A stretch of DNA of 64,000 bases. Origin: Brachionus rotundiformis (Eukaryota > Rotifera > Eurotatoria > Ploima > Brachionidae). Location of the stretch: positions 1,603,995 to 1,667,994 of the forward strand of contig JAESIW010000115.1 of the NCBI GenBank assembly GCA_016802295.1, written 5' to 3'. Below, in pieces: positions 1-13,287 of the stretch. The notes under the pieces are model-generated. The model was not told the origin of the DNA. It was given only the letters and a program-made list of their open reading frames with translations, and did no database searches. Position numbers and translations under genes: made by a program. The first letter of the stretch is position 1. The number at the start of each line of letters is the position of its first letter.

Positions 1-3000
1 CGGCTGTGTTGTTCGAGTGGCGCTTGGACACGGCTGATACCATTATAGTTCAATTTATCTAAACTTAGATAAGATAGAATCTTGACACAAGTCCGGACTG
101 AATTCTGGCTTGGTGACAAAACAAAGAGAAAAGTTAGAGAGAGAGACAGACAGACAGAGAAAAAAGAGACAAAAAATTTATTTTTCATTAATAACTATCT
201 CTAGATGACAATCGCGACAAAGAGAAAATCCTAGATCGTATCGTCATATGACAATTTTGTGCAAAATTAAGATCTTATTGAAGCACGTCATAATTCAACA
301 CCTTAATAGATATATTTTTTTTTCTCTACATTAACACGCATTAATTTTATTTATCTTATCATCACTTGGTTTAGAAATAAACTTTTAAAAGTTGGCATAT
401 TTCATCCTCTCTTTAGGCAACTAGATCGAATGGAGCACGGACAGGCGATGCCAGCGCGCCCGGTCCGTGTCCATGGCATCCTCGAATGACGCAATTGTTT
501 ACACTAGTCACCACTCGGCCAATTTTACACCTAATCATTATTTTGATTAATAAACAATGTTTGTTTTAGAGATAACTAATCCGTAAAAAATGCATTTTTA
601 CATCACAATAGATGGCCATGTATGTGTAGTTAATTATTATGTGTTTTAATAAGGCATTAGACTTGATTAGTGGACTTAACTAATGTGTGTGTAAAAACAT
701 TCAGTCTTAAATAGACAAGAGAAAGTCTCAGCATTTCGTGGGACTCGGATCTCGAGTGCCATTCAAATCAGCTAAGTAGATACATCTCTTAAATTTAGAA
801 CTTTTGATAAATAAAAATAATAAACCAGTGCTGGCGCTCAAATTAATTAGCTATTCTTTTCAAGAAGCTCACTAAACAGATAAGAAGATTTTAATTTTTT
901 TTCTCTTTTCATAAATTTGGTGATTATGGCAAAAAATCTCATTGTTCTCTCATTATCTATTCTTTTCTATTTCTATTATACTTCTAAAGCCTATTATTAT
1001 CTCTCTCTCTTCAAATAAGTTTTAATTGAAAGAAGAAAATCGAAATTTTCAATCCTGATAACGAAAACACTTTAAAGATTTTTAAATTATTTAATAATCA
1101 TATTAATAAAGTATAAAGAAAATAAATAATAACAGTGTGCTTGAGATTTAATACCATGACTAAACGCGGAAATAAGCTGGTCGTGGTTGTCAAGCATTTG
1201 GGGAAAAAAAAAGCCATCAAAAAATAGGTGACCAGTCGTCACGGAGGGCTCTCTGGCAACAATTTACCCCAGGACATTAATACCGTATAATTAAAACAAA
1301 CTCAACACAACAAAAATACCTTTTTTTGATTTAATTTTTCATATTTTGTTTAAAGATAAACAAATTCTTTTGACTTTTGACGGTGTTAAAGCTAATTTAG
1401 CGCTATTGAACTCTAATTTCAATTAGAAAATCAACTATACCCCTGACCGAGTTCTGACGATGATTAACTGAGTAGAAAATTGGCTGAAAAATGGAATGTT
1501 ATCTATGAGCCGGTGTTTGGCCAATAAACAAATATGCCAATGGTCGTAATCACTCTGGAGAGTGTTTTGACAACAATATACCTTGACTAAATTGGCTTAG
1601 CGAGCTCATGCTGATGTCCAGACATAGCAACGACACAAAATTTGTCTTGTGTCGACAAAATGCTCAGATGTTCAAATTCTAACCCTAATTGCTTTGCTTA
1701 AATTCCAATTTTTAAAGGTAAAAAAGGTATCTACGTGGAAATTTTGAATATAAATAAATCCCTATTGACTTTATTTATTGTTATTTGTTCCATGGATTGT
1801 TTTTATTGACAACAATAGCTCATATGAGTTTGTAATTTAATTCAATTTAAAAACAGTTACATTACCAAATTGAGAAATTATAAACTCAACAAAAAAAATA
1901 TATATAAATATATATAAAATAAAAAAAATTTAATTTTTAACAAAGCTTGGAATAGAAAAAGAAGAAAGAAATATTTAAATTTGATTAACTTTTGTTTTCG
2001 GAAAATTTGAGATTCTATTAAAGTCAGCTCTCTTGATTCTGGTACTCTATCTCGGAGCTAATTTTTTGTTTTATTATTAATAATTCAAATTTGTTCCAAA
2101 AAGTTTCAATAGGTGATTATTTAGTTGTCGAGAAATTATTTTTACTCGAGGCTCTTTGTGTTAGAGAAAAGAGTTAATTGTTTTTTTGTTTTGTTCTATT
2201 AGTTTAAAGTTAATTTCTAAAGCTGACAGCGATTTCGGTACAACCAGGTAAACCGATTCGCTTTATGCCAAATGCTTAACGCAAGACCAACTCTAAATTT
2301 TCAACTTTAACCGGAATGTCATGTGATTTGAATTCCACAAGGAAACGCTGCTTGTTTTCTTTTCCATTCTATGTTTATTTTCTTAAATAAATTATTTATC
2401 ATTTCCAAAGCCTTAAAACACCGATACATTTATTTATTTGATTAGAATAAAAGAAACAAGTTAACGATAAGTTTCGTTGTACTTTACGCCTCGATTTTAC
2501 TTTAAATAATTCTCTTTAAAATCATTTCCTGTATACTTTATTAATTGAAAACTTGTGTTTTCTTTTCTCAAACAAGTCCATTAATAAAATATTCCGAAGT
2601 CCATCAAAACAAATACTCAGTTACTCAATAATCTTAGCTGGTTAAAATATTTTCCCTCACTTTCCCAAATATCCTTTGGTGAAATGGAAAAAAAACAAAT
2701 TTAAAAAAAAAATTCCAAATATTACAATTAAAACTTAGATGTTTTTCCTCATAAAAAATTATCTAATACTCGTTAATTAACTAAAGAATTACAATTGCTA
2801 AATAAATAATAAATATTTGATATGGTACCAATAGAAAAAATGGTATATTTTCATAAATTCTTTTAAAATAAATGATAAAGTATTTGAAGATTCCTTGCCA
2901 AGAGTTGAAAAATAAAGAGACTTAAATTGTTTACTGCTGGGATCTGGAAAATAATTTTTTTGTTTAAATTAAATGATATGTTGGAACAATTAGAAATAAA

Positions 3001-3673
3001 GGCTTTATAAAGTATCAATTTCAAAGCATACTCTAGCTAGGCTTTTGATTATTTGAGTAAAGTCCATAGTCTTTTATTAGTAAAGAAGCTGCAAGTTTTT
3101 TGTTTCATTTAGCTTTGTTTTTAAATATTATAAAGTTTTTTCTATTCATTTTAAAATTAAATCGAAACTTATTATTTTTCTTTATAGAAAAATTTTGTCA
3201 ATTGAATACATTGTGTTTATGACCCAAAAGTAATCATAGAATAATAGAAAAACTATGAAAATAACAACAAAATCAACCTGTTAACAACCTGTTAGAATTT
3301 CTTTCTATTCAATATTAAATTAAATATATTAATTAAAATCTTCAAGTATTTTAAATAGCTCTAAACTCAAATCTTTCGCAACTCTTTAATTAAAATTTTT
3401 TTTACTTCGATTTTAAATCATTCGAATATTCGTATTTGAATATTTTTTCTGACTAGACAATTGTTTTATCGTAACAGGTAGCCTTTAGGCTCTTAATGAG
3501 ATGGATTTTTTTTCTATTTCAAACGAAATTACCTTGCTTTTACGCAACTAACTAAAACAATTAATTAAAGACAAAGTTTATGATTTATTTAAATAAATGT
3601 TTGCAAAAAAAACTTAATATTATCTTAAAAATTAAATGCATCTTTAAATAAAAATTCAAATTTAATTGCAAAA
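1..3673. other. Intergenic / possible regulatory region, no gene recognised
   Basis: No convincing coding region or RNA gene is seen in either strand. The first ~1.8 kb is visibly less AT-rich and of higher complexity than the rest of the window's non-coding DNA. It includes a GA/CAGA microsatellite at about 136-170, a GC-rich patch at 428-490 that contains a short inverted pair (cacggac / gtccgtg), and a CT run near 1000. From about 1.8 kb on it becomes ordinary AT-rich spacer. It could be UTR or regulatory DNA of a gene to the left. Confidence 0.4.
3450..3570. repeat. ~110 bp dispersed repeat, copy 1
   Basis: This stretch is closely repeated at 5557-5680, in the same orientation. Shared blocks include a hairpin-prone core (AGCC-TTTA-GGCT) followed by TCTTAATGAGA, a run of eight T, and ATTACCTTGCTTTTAC. 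The two copies flank the cyclophilin H gene. The T-run after a short hairpin would suit a Pol III terminator, but no known RNA family is recognised. It may equally be a MITE-like element. Confidence 0.6.
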
Positions 3674-4625
3674 ATGGTTGATAGTAGACCAAACGCTTCA
3701 AATCCTGTTGTTTTCTTTGACATAACCATTGGAACTACGGTGAAATTGCATACCAATTTTTGAGTTTGAATACTTGAGCATAAAAATTAAAATTTTGTTA
3801 ATTAGGAAGTGGGAAGAATTAAATTTGAACTTTTTGCTGATGTAGTGCCAAAAACAGCCGAGAACTTTAGACAATTTTGCACTGGAGAGTACAAAAAAGA
3901 TGGCGTACCAATTGGATTTAAAGGAGCCACATTCCACAGGTTCCTATACAATTAATCTTCAACAATTAATTCAATTTTACATTTTATAGAGTAATCAAAG
4001 ACTTCATGATCCAAGGAGGAGATTTTGTTAATGTAAACAAAAAAAAATTGTTATATAATACTCCATAATGGCGTATTATTATCAAATTTATTTAAGAAAA
4101 AAAATTAATAATTTTTTTTTTTGTAAGAATGATGGAACTGGATTAATGTCTATTTATGGAGGCGCTTTTGCAGACGAGAACTTTACTCTCAAGCATACAG
4201 GGCCTGGTCTTCTTTCGATGGTAAATTTTTTCTCCATTAAGTGATTTAGTTGCTATAAAAAAATTAAGGCCAACAGTGGTAAGGATACAAATGGATGTCA
4301 ATTTTTTATTACATGTACCAAATGTGACTTTTTGGACGGAAAACACGTTGTTTTTGGTAGATATTTTTATATTAAAATTCTGTTTTTTAGTGTCAAATTT
4401 AAGGAAGGGTTATTGACGGAATGTTGGTAGTTAGAAAAATAGAAAATGTACCAACTGCTCCAAATCATAAGCCTAAAATTCCAGTAATTTTTTTTTTAAA
4501 TCTTTTTCTAAATTTTATTTTTGATTATTGATCAAAAATATAGTTTATTTTCGAGCTTAAAAATAACTATATTAAAAAAATTCATTTTTTCAAAGGTTAT
4601 AGTGAGTCAATGTGGTGAAATGTAA
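3674..4625 (+). CDS. PPIH: Peptidyl-prolyl cis-trans isomerase H (cyclophilin H)
   Basis: Seven short exons (3674-3739, 3806-3939, 3990-4032, 4128-4220, 4269-4356, 4404-4483, 4596-4625) join in frame through GT-AG introns. They give 177 residues, the length of human PPIH. The product is a single cyclophilin domain starting NPVVFFDITIG; it keeps FHRVIKDFMIQGGDF, with the catalytic arginine split across an intron, then GCQFFITC and DGKHVVFG, and ends VSQCGEM as in PPIH. The family is known to bind the U4/U6-60K protein in the U4/U6.U5 tri-snRNP and acts in the nucleus in pre-mRNA splicing. Only the introns break the reading frame. Alternative: another small cyclophilin, but the NPVVFF start and PTAPNHKPKIP tail favour PPIH. 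Confidence 0.93.
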
Positions 4626-6332
4626 AATTGTAATTATAGAAGACATCGATTTAAAAATATGGCTTTGGAAATAAAAGATTTATTTCATAAAATATAAAAT
4701 TATTTTTTGGTGACATTTCATTAACGATTTTCCCCACAATTGCTAATTTTTTAAAAATTATACACATTAAATAAAACGCATGAATAACCACTCATTATTG
4801 TGTGATAAATTAGATCAAAAATATCTTTTATTATGAAAATTGACTTGTTCAGCTTTATTTAAAAAATCAAATTATATTTCAATTTTGTATTTATCTTTTA
4901 GAGAATAGATAGATAGAAACTCAAGGGAATACCTTATAATACTAATGTACTTTTTTATTTAAATAATCAACTTGACACTCTTCCATGGTTATTTGAAGCT
5001 TTTTTAGAAAACAATGAAATTAATTTATGACTAATTTAAAAAAATAGTCAAAAATTCAAATTAAAACTATTCATTATGACCTTATAAATTTTCTGGTTCA
5101 CTAAGAAACCAAGAGAAAAATGATTTTTTTTTCATATATTTTTTTGTTGTATTAAAATTTTTAGCTTTATGGTATTTAGAGATTATTAAAATCGAAAAAA
5201 ATAACATCTAAGATCCATGTTTTTAAATATTTTGAAAATTTTAAATCTAAAATGGACTAATAATTGATGTTTTTAAAGGATACGAATTTTTGTAATGTTT
5301 TTGTCAAATTAATCAAATCTAATTAAAAAAAATATTGAAACTTTGATAATTGAATTTAATTAAAATAGCTTTCTGTTAAAGAATTTAACATACAGTCAAA
5401 ATTTATATATTTTTAAGTGTTTATTTTTTTGTATTAAAAAATAAGAAAATGTATAATTAAGCTAAAATAGCAACATTTTTTAATTTTATTACTTATTAGA
5501 TTTCTTAATTTAAAATAAAACCTGAACACTTGAGTATGTTACTCTTTATTTGAATAATTTATCAGACTAGACATATGTTTTATTTAGACAGGTAGCCTTT
5601 AGGCTCTTAATGAGAAGGATTTTTTTTAATTTCAAACCAAATTACCTTGCTTTTACACAATCAATTAAAATAATTAACTTTATGATTTTTCAAATAAATT
5701 TTTTGTCAAACTAGAAAATTAGACATATTCGATTCGGAGTTCTATTGAAGCGATTCATCAAAAACCAACAAGTTTTCTATCATTAATCTTTAAAAGAATA
5801 GTAGAAAATTGAAAAAGATTATCGACTAATGGTACTTTTGACAAAAAAACTGAAATATTTGGCAGTGATGGCTATCATAACCAGTGATAATCCACTGCCA
5901 TAATAATTAAATTTAAAAATTTCAATTATTAGATACTTTTCTGGCTATTGTTTGTAATCCTTTTCCTTAGCTGGTCATTTTAATCCTTTTTATGAATGTT
6001 TTAAATCAAATATTTTTGAAAAATATGATATCAAAAATAAAAACATTCTGATCTAAATAGTTTAGTTGTCAAATAAAATTATGACTGCCATTACTTACAA
6101 TTTTTTCCCATCAAAATATTTTTTAAAAATCAATAATTTAATAAAGCAGCTATATTGTCAGGGTAAAAATTTTGTTTTTTTAAATGTAATTTTATTTCAC
6201 TGTCAATCAAATATTAATTTTTAATAACAACTAGAAAAAATTTCATTGTCTTCATTTAAAGAATCTTGATAGTTACGCGTAAAAATAAAATTATTAAAAT
6301 ATAATTTATTTTAAGAATAAAAAATAAAACTT
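4626..6332. other. Intergenic AT-rich spacer
   Basis: Spacer between the convergent cyclophilin H and GABA-B receptor genes. Apart from the second copy of the ~110 bp repeat at 5557-5680, nothing beyond AT-rich sequence is recognised. Confidence 0.5.
5557..5680. repeat. ~110 bp dispersed repeat, copy 2
   Basis: Direct copy of 3450-3570. Conserved blocks are GACTAGACA, ACAGGTAGCCTTTAGGCTC, TTAATGAGA, the T-run and ATTACCTTGCTTTTAC, with scattered substitutions between. It lies about 0.9 kb downstream of the cyclophilin H stop codon. Confidence 0.6.
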
Positions 6333-9300
6333 TTAAAATACACTTTCGTGCTGAATAATATTCGAAATTTCTTTTTTAAAACTAAAATTTTTAATACTTA
6401 ATCTCATGATTGAATTATTTTTTTTAATCGAACTAGAACTTGAGACCTCGGGTTCTTCAAACTCATCGTAGTCATCACCAGAAAGTTGGTTCTCAGCCCC
6501 ATTACAAAAATTATCCGGATTTAAAATTTGTTCTATCTTCATTAAAAAATCTCTTTTCTAAATTAAAAAATATACTTAAAAAAATACATTTTTTTATCAA
6601 TTGAAAATAAGCCTAAAACCTTTTCAATTTTTTCGTTCAGATTTTGATTTGTCACTGACAAGGCAAGATATTTTTCCTTTTTTTCTTTAAGCATACTCTC
6701 AATCATTTGGTCTTCATGAATATCTTGCTCAATTGTGTGTTTAAGAACATGTTTTATCTAAATGCATAATTTCATAAAAAAAATCCGACTTTACCAAAGC
6801 TTACTTTAGGAACAAACATTAGAGCATAAGTCAGAAGAGAGCAGAGGTTAATAGAAAACGCCAAGAAACAAAATACTGCATCAAGTTGATTCTGGATGAT
6901 AATAACCACAGGCGCTGTGATTAGTGTAAGCACCACAATATTATAAATTGAAAGAGCTGCATACCTCGAATCATTCATTATTTCTATTTTGGAATTTCTG
7001 GTCTCATAGCTTAGGTAAAGACCGAGAATTAAGCAAATAGCTTTTATACTAAAACATATCCCGATCCAAACAATTTCGTGTTTACATTTGCATATATGAA
7101 TTTCTGGCTCGTAAATAATTTCCTCCGATTCACCAACTTCATCACCAAGCTTTTGAGTAAATTTGACTAATGGATCTCTGAACATCCAAACTACCAAGAA
7201 GACTAAATCAATCACAACCATCAATAAAACAATTGTATAAAACCTAAGTCTACCGGTGAAATTCTCTTTCTTGAATGAAATTTTTAGAAAAAAATTTTTT
7301 ATTATTAGTTTATTAATTACGCTTTTTTTATTCTGAATTGACACAGAATAGACATACCAAATTTTAGAAAATAGAGAACTGTAAGATATTGTAAAGCCAA
7401 TTAGCAAAAGAGATTGTTGACTCTGCAACAAAATTTATTTTAGATGATCTAATCACTAATTTATAAAAAATTATATTAATTACTTGACAAATAAAGCTAA
7501 AAGTTATCTTGTGCATTTCGCTTTTATCCAAAGATTGAATAAAAACACTCGATAAGCAAAGGATTGAACCAAAAATCATCAAATTGTTCAGAGCTGGCTG
7601 AGAGTTTTTAACAATTCTTAATAAAAATTATTATCTTATTGTACACAGATCGATAGATCTATTTACTTTCTATTTTTGAATTTAAAATTAAAAAAAAGAC
7701 AAGCAATGGCCATTGAAATGGTGAATGCAGAAAGTATGGTAAATATTAATGAATAAGTTGAACTAATTTTATAAATTTTTATTTTTCGTTGTACACCATC
7801 AATCGGTGGATTTAAACCTAGGCGACAGTTTAAAAATTTTTATTTTTTTTAAATTTTATTAATTTTTACTTGAGCCCCATGTAATATTATTACAGCAGCT
7901 GAAGTTTTTCTTAAAATGGTTGCCAAGTTTGATATAAGTCAATGAACCGGAAATATCTTTAAAGATTTAATTTTTTTAAAATATTTAAATAATCATCTAA
8001 TTAGAATACTTTGTAATTGTTCGTACAAAACTTCAGACATTCTATCACCTTGGTCATTAAAAGTAACCAAACCCTATGATTCTAATATTATAATTTATAA
8101 TAAAAATGGATGAATAATTCCTACTGAAATTCCTTTAAAATTTGTCAATTTCATTGATTCTTTTATAAAATTACTGATATTGTAATTACTTATTTCAAAA
8201 TGATCAAGATTTCCGAATCTTAATTAAAAAATAAATTATAATTTTTTTGCTTCAAAATGTTCTTACTCTTTTAGAGTTTCGTTCAAAGCAAAAGCCATAA
8301 CCCAAACAGCATCAAATGCCAATGATCGTTCAAGATAACCACCCAATTTTTCAATTTCGTTCGAGTGTTCATTATCAATTTTGTCATAGATATCCATCAA
8401 TGATTTCATTTCATCCATTGGCACTGACTGCTTGTACTTGTAGTCTATCTTGTAAAACGAACTAGCATATGCCTTCCATTCTGTACTACTCACAAATTTT
8501 CTAAAAATTTTGTTGTAATCTATTACACTCTTATTTTAAATAAATAAAAAAAAATTATATTAATTTTTTTATTTTAACTACCAAGCCATAGTCCAATTTT
8601 TCATCTATTTGAGTGCTAAAAAACTGAACCTCCGTAGTTAAGTGACCATAAACTGCAATTTCCATTTCAGTTTGATTACAACTTATTTCATGATTATTCT
8701 CCAAATACCAATTTTCTGAATACCATCCAATAATCATCCATATATACTTTGGAAAAAGCATACCTTCCTTGTATGCTTGGCAAAAAACTTTTCTCGCTTC
8801 TTGTTCATAAAAGACTCCTACTATAATCCTAGCATCGAGTTTCTTCAAATTTTTGACCGCATATGTTGGATCGTTGGTAAATGTTTGCCGATCCAATATA
8901 TCAATGTCAAATTGTTTTGCTTCTTTTTCCAAATCATCTACAGTTGATGTAAACACTTCTTTGTTGTCTTGAAGAGTGGCTATTTTTTTCCAATTAAATT
9001 GTTTACATAAACTCAACCGTGCTGGGTTATCCAAGATTGCTGATGGATGGGTACGAAAAAATGTTTTAAATCTTTTTCGATTTGACAAAGCTGGTGAACT
9101 TGATCCAAAAGACAACTTAGCAAAAAAAAATTTTTTTAGAAAATGTTTTTAATTTAAATAAATAGATAATTACCACCGTTAAATTCCAATAGTTGGCAAC
9201 TTCTGCTACTGATGAAGACACATCGCTACAGCCAGGACCTAGCAGCATTATTATGTCTTCTCGAGATTCTTTATGAAACAGCATTTCGTATAAATTACTA

Positions 9301-9697
9301 ATTCCCTTTCCTGGATTACACTTAAAATTAATTAAAATTAAGCAAATATTTTGCTTAAGGCCTGGTAAAGTACTTCACTGTTGAACCAATTTAGCTTAAG
9401 TCGGTAATTAGGCAATATGGACTCGTTTAAATTGACTTGATTTAGAGCCATTATGGCCGAAGGTAGACAAGACTGCCCGCCTGACCAACCGCCTACCATT
9501 GGGAATATTCCACCTACATGCAGAACTTTTGTTTTACTTTTGTGCCATTTAAAAATACCGTCTGCGCAGATCTCATCAGTACAGTTATTAGTTGATTCAA
9601 AATTTTTAACAAAAAATTTTATCTCATCAGTAAATAGAGCGCATTTGACCAAAGTTAAAACCAAAAACAGGTATATTTGGTCATTTGAATTAGACAT
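6333..9697 (-). CDS. GABA-B-type metabotropic receptor (class C GPCR), GABBR1-like
   Basis: Multi-exon minus-strand gene. The first exon (9697-9374) has a short hydrophobic leader and the GGIFPMVGGWSGGQSCLP start of the ligand-binding Venus-flytrap domain. Later exons (about 9320-9174, 9115-8582, 8500-8267, 8218-8125, then further pieces) carry SFGSSSPALSNR, FFRTHPSA and AFDAVWVMAFALNETL. The seven-helix part spans roughly 7770-6780, with KNSQPALNNL, AICLILGLYLSYETRN, IYNIVVLTLITAPV and an FVPK end. A following exon near 6760-6590 looks coiled-coil (EDQMIESMLKEKKEKYLALS), as in GABA-B tails. The last exon (6542-6333) is acidic/serine-rich and ends in ESVF. Known role: plasma-membrane GABA receptor that works as a heterodimer coupled to Gi/o. 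The junction between 8582 and 8500 does not keep frame with the nearest GT/AG sites, so a micro-exon or an error is possible there. Confidence 0.85.
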
Positions 9698-12600
9698 TGG
9701 CTTGATGATGCTGGGTACAAAAATTAAAAATTTCTATTCAAAGCTAAAGATTCAATCATTCTAAACAATAAAAATTTATCTTAGTTTCATTAGATCAAAT
9801 TAAATTTGATGAATTAAAGTGGTTATGATTTATGGAAAGTAGTTGCATGAGCTTACCACGATAAGCTCTATGAAGTATATTCCGGATCAGTGAAATTCAA
9901 AACTACTTATCCTGAGGAAATTACAAATTAAATTTTTGATATAGTTACTCAAAGTTAATTTCTAGCAAGGACAACATGCTGCTTTGGAATAATTAAAAAT
10001 CATCGACTAGGGTTTTTATAAATTCTTAATTGATCTTAACCAGATAGACTTTATACAGCTTAGTAAAGATATATTGAAAAGCAATATATTAAAAGTCAAA
10101 ATTGAAAATGTAGCTTAATTACTCTTAAAAGTTTCCTCGTTTATTTAAATTAAAAAAAATTGATTACTTAAAGACAAAGAGAATTTTATTTGGAAAATAT
10201 CAATCTGCTAAAGCTTTGAAATTTTACATCCAAGTTATAAAGCTTTTTTTATCACCAATTTAAATAAAAAATGATGAATCACATAATTTAGTCAATTGTT
10301 TGTTCCTAGTATTAATTCCTTTCAGTAATATTAAGCTAAAAAAGCTCTTATCAAACTGTTATATTATTAATTTAATAAAGCTTGCTTAAAATATCATTCT
10401 GAACTATTTGATTTTGGCTGGAAATTTTCCAATTTAAATTTTTTCATAATCGATTAGATAATAATTTTGTTTACTAGAATACCTATGCATACAAATAAAA
10501 TTTTAATTACTTTGATCCCAATATTTAGATATTAGATCATTTTAAATATCATCTCAAATAATAATTTGACTTTTTTTAATTAAATATTTTTGATAGAAAG
10601 AAGCCAGAAAAGAATTTAACCCATTGGAATTTTCACTAGAAATCAAAATGATCTCTTCTAAAATTTCCTAATTAACATCACTAATTTAGACAAAAACACG
10701 TAATAAATTTAGCGCTTTTATTCACTAATTAATTTCAAAATCTCGAATTAAGGAAGTTTAACTAAGATTCAAGTATCCAAAAAGTCTGAGTGAATAATTT
10801 ACCTCTTTCAAGGCACAACTGTCTCTATTATTAGATAAATTCCGTAATAGCTTATTGTTCGATCAAACTTTTAATAAAAAACGCCTGCTCTATCAATTTT
10901 TAGCTTTTTTCCAGCTATTAAAAACCTATTATTATATAATTTTAAAGAACCCTTTTCATTTTTGATAGCTTAATGTTCTTGCTGGGCTATTTTATAATCT
11001 TTTAAAATAAGATTAACTATTTTTGACAAATTAAGATAAATTATTCAATTATATGCTTTTTTAAACATAAAAATGTTCTTAATCTTAAATTTTGGTTTAA
11101 ATTAAGTAATGTTTAAACAAAATAAAATGTTTTGAGACTGATTTGTTCCGGCGGATGCCGAATTAACTTCAATTTTGTGAATAAATAGATTATTTTTAAT
11201 TCCACCAAGTCCACAGGATAAAAAAAATCTAAACTTTTGAGTCAAATAGTTTAGGATTTAAATAAATTAATGATCATGAATATTAATAATCTATGTTGAA
11301 TATTTACGGGTTTTTGAGCTAGAAATTCCATTTCCTTTTGAAATTAAAATTTAGTTAGCATAAAAATTATTGTTATCTATAAGGAACTAGTATGCTAAAG
11401 ACGATGTAAAAAAGATTTCAATTTCTTTTGTCAATTTTCTAATTAAATATCCAAAAATGATTAGCCTTAAAGAAAATTTTCAAATTTCATAAAAATCCGA
11501 CTGGTTTTAATTGAAAAAAATTTATTTGACAGTATTAATTGAACCTGATAATACTCATTATCATTTTTAAATATTTATCCTATTAGTATTAATACAAATT
11601 CAGTTAAAATCAAAATAATTGAGCACTTTGCTTAAATCTTCATAAATCTAATCGTCTTAATATATCAAACTGATACTGAACATTTCTCAAATATTTTGCT
11701 GAAATCCGACTCTCGGTAAACAACCTATGGTAAAAATAATTTCAAATATGCACAAAATTTGATTAGCTTTTTTCTTATTTTTTTAGCTCAATTAATGTCA
11801 AGAAAAAAAAGTAATCTGATATATCTGTAAATTTTTTAAAATAAATTTATCAATAATTGTCTCCTCAATTAAATATATAATTATTAGGAAAATATCTATA
11901 AAAAGAAAAATTTGTCTCAGGAAATTTAAACCTAGTTCCTAGTGTTTAAGAGATGTATTGATTATTATTTATATTTAATTTTTGGCAATAAGAAAAATTA
12001 TTTTAATTCTAATATCCAGCACAGACGTGATATTTAATAAAAAAATTAAATTAAATTTTTATTGATAAGACAAATAAGAATTTAGTTCGTTCTTATATAA
12101 CAAAAAGCTTACAACTGATACATTTAAGAAAATTTTATTTATAAAATTATAATTTTTATAAACACATATTCTAAAGAGTATTTTTGTTTCCTGATAATCA
12201 AATTTATATTAAATATTTAATTAACAGTCCCCAGAATGAAGTATTTCTTTATAAAAATAAAATTTTTGACTGATTAAATGATTTAGCTTGGAATCAATTT
12301 TTAATTATTATTTGAGCAATTATTTTATTTTTTCCTTAAAAATAAAATAAAATCAAAATAAGAAACTAATTTACTATTTTTATGCCTTTAATTTGGTTGT
12401 TTTTTCACATTAACAACAAATACTTAAGATAGTTCTACATATTTTTGCTTAGATGACAATCTGATTTTTTTAGTTTATAAATTTCCTATATCCATATACA
12501 AATTATCTAAGAAAATATTTCTTTCAAATATATTTGAAATAGATTTTTATCCTGACAATTATCAAAACTGTAATTAATTAAGCACAATTCCAACTATTTT

Positions 12601-13287
12601 ATAAAATAATTTAGTTTATTATCTTTTATTTTTCCATTCAGTTTTAGAAAATTTCAACATTAATTATAAAACGATAAATCTTAATCCAAATAACCACGCT
12701 ATTTTATTTTGGAAATACACTTTAACCATAAATTTTTAAAGATAATTACTAATATTTAATGATGGTTTTCAGAATTTAAATAAACACCTACTAGACATAC
12801 AGACGTATTTACATACCGTAAACCACACAAGAAAAAGCTTTTAGTTGATTTTTATTATGAAATATCTCATTATTCATTATATAATTAATTAAAACAATCA
12901 CTAATGATAAAATTTTTTGTTCCTAAAGTATCTGCTCTTAAGGATTTTGGCATTGAAAACTATTAAATATGTGATTAACGAAAATTAATTAATGATTAAA
13001 AAATATTATTTGAAATTGCATTTTCGTTTATTATAATTTATTTAGAACTAAATTAAATTGAATAAATAAAATTAAATAATTTTTAAAAACTAGTGAAATT
13101 TTTATCTATTGTGAAAAAAATCAATATTTAAAGCACCATGGGAAATATCTTCTGCCAATATAATTAGCATTCTAAAAGACCTATTAAATAATTTTTCTTT
13201 TTTTTTCATTTCGCGAAATTAATTTTTAGCAAATTTTTATTTTAATTGAAAAAAACAATAGCAAAAAAATAAATCCGAACTATTAAT
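9698..13287. other. Intergenic AT-rich spacer
   Basis: About 3.6 kb with very high AT content and dense stop codons in all frames. No gene, RNA or mobile element is recognised. It includes the 5' flank of the GABA-B receptor gene and the 3' flank of the SDR gene, both on the minus strand. Confidence 0.5.

Noticed and set aside
3480..3520. Spliced-leader RNA gene for the ~110 bp repeat
   Set aside because: No Sm site or splice donor in the expected arrangement, and the core does not match any leader I know. Left as an unclassified repeat.
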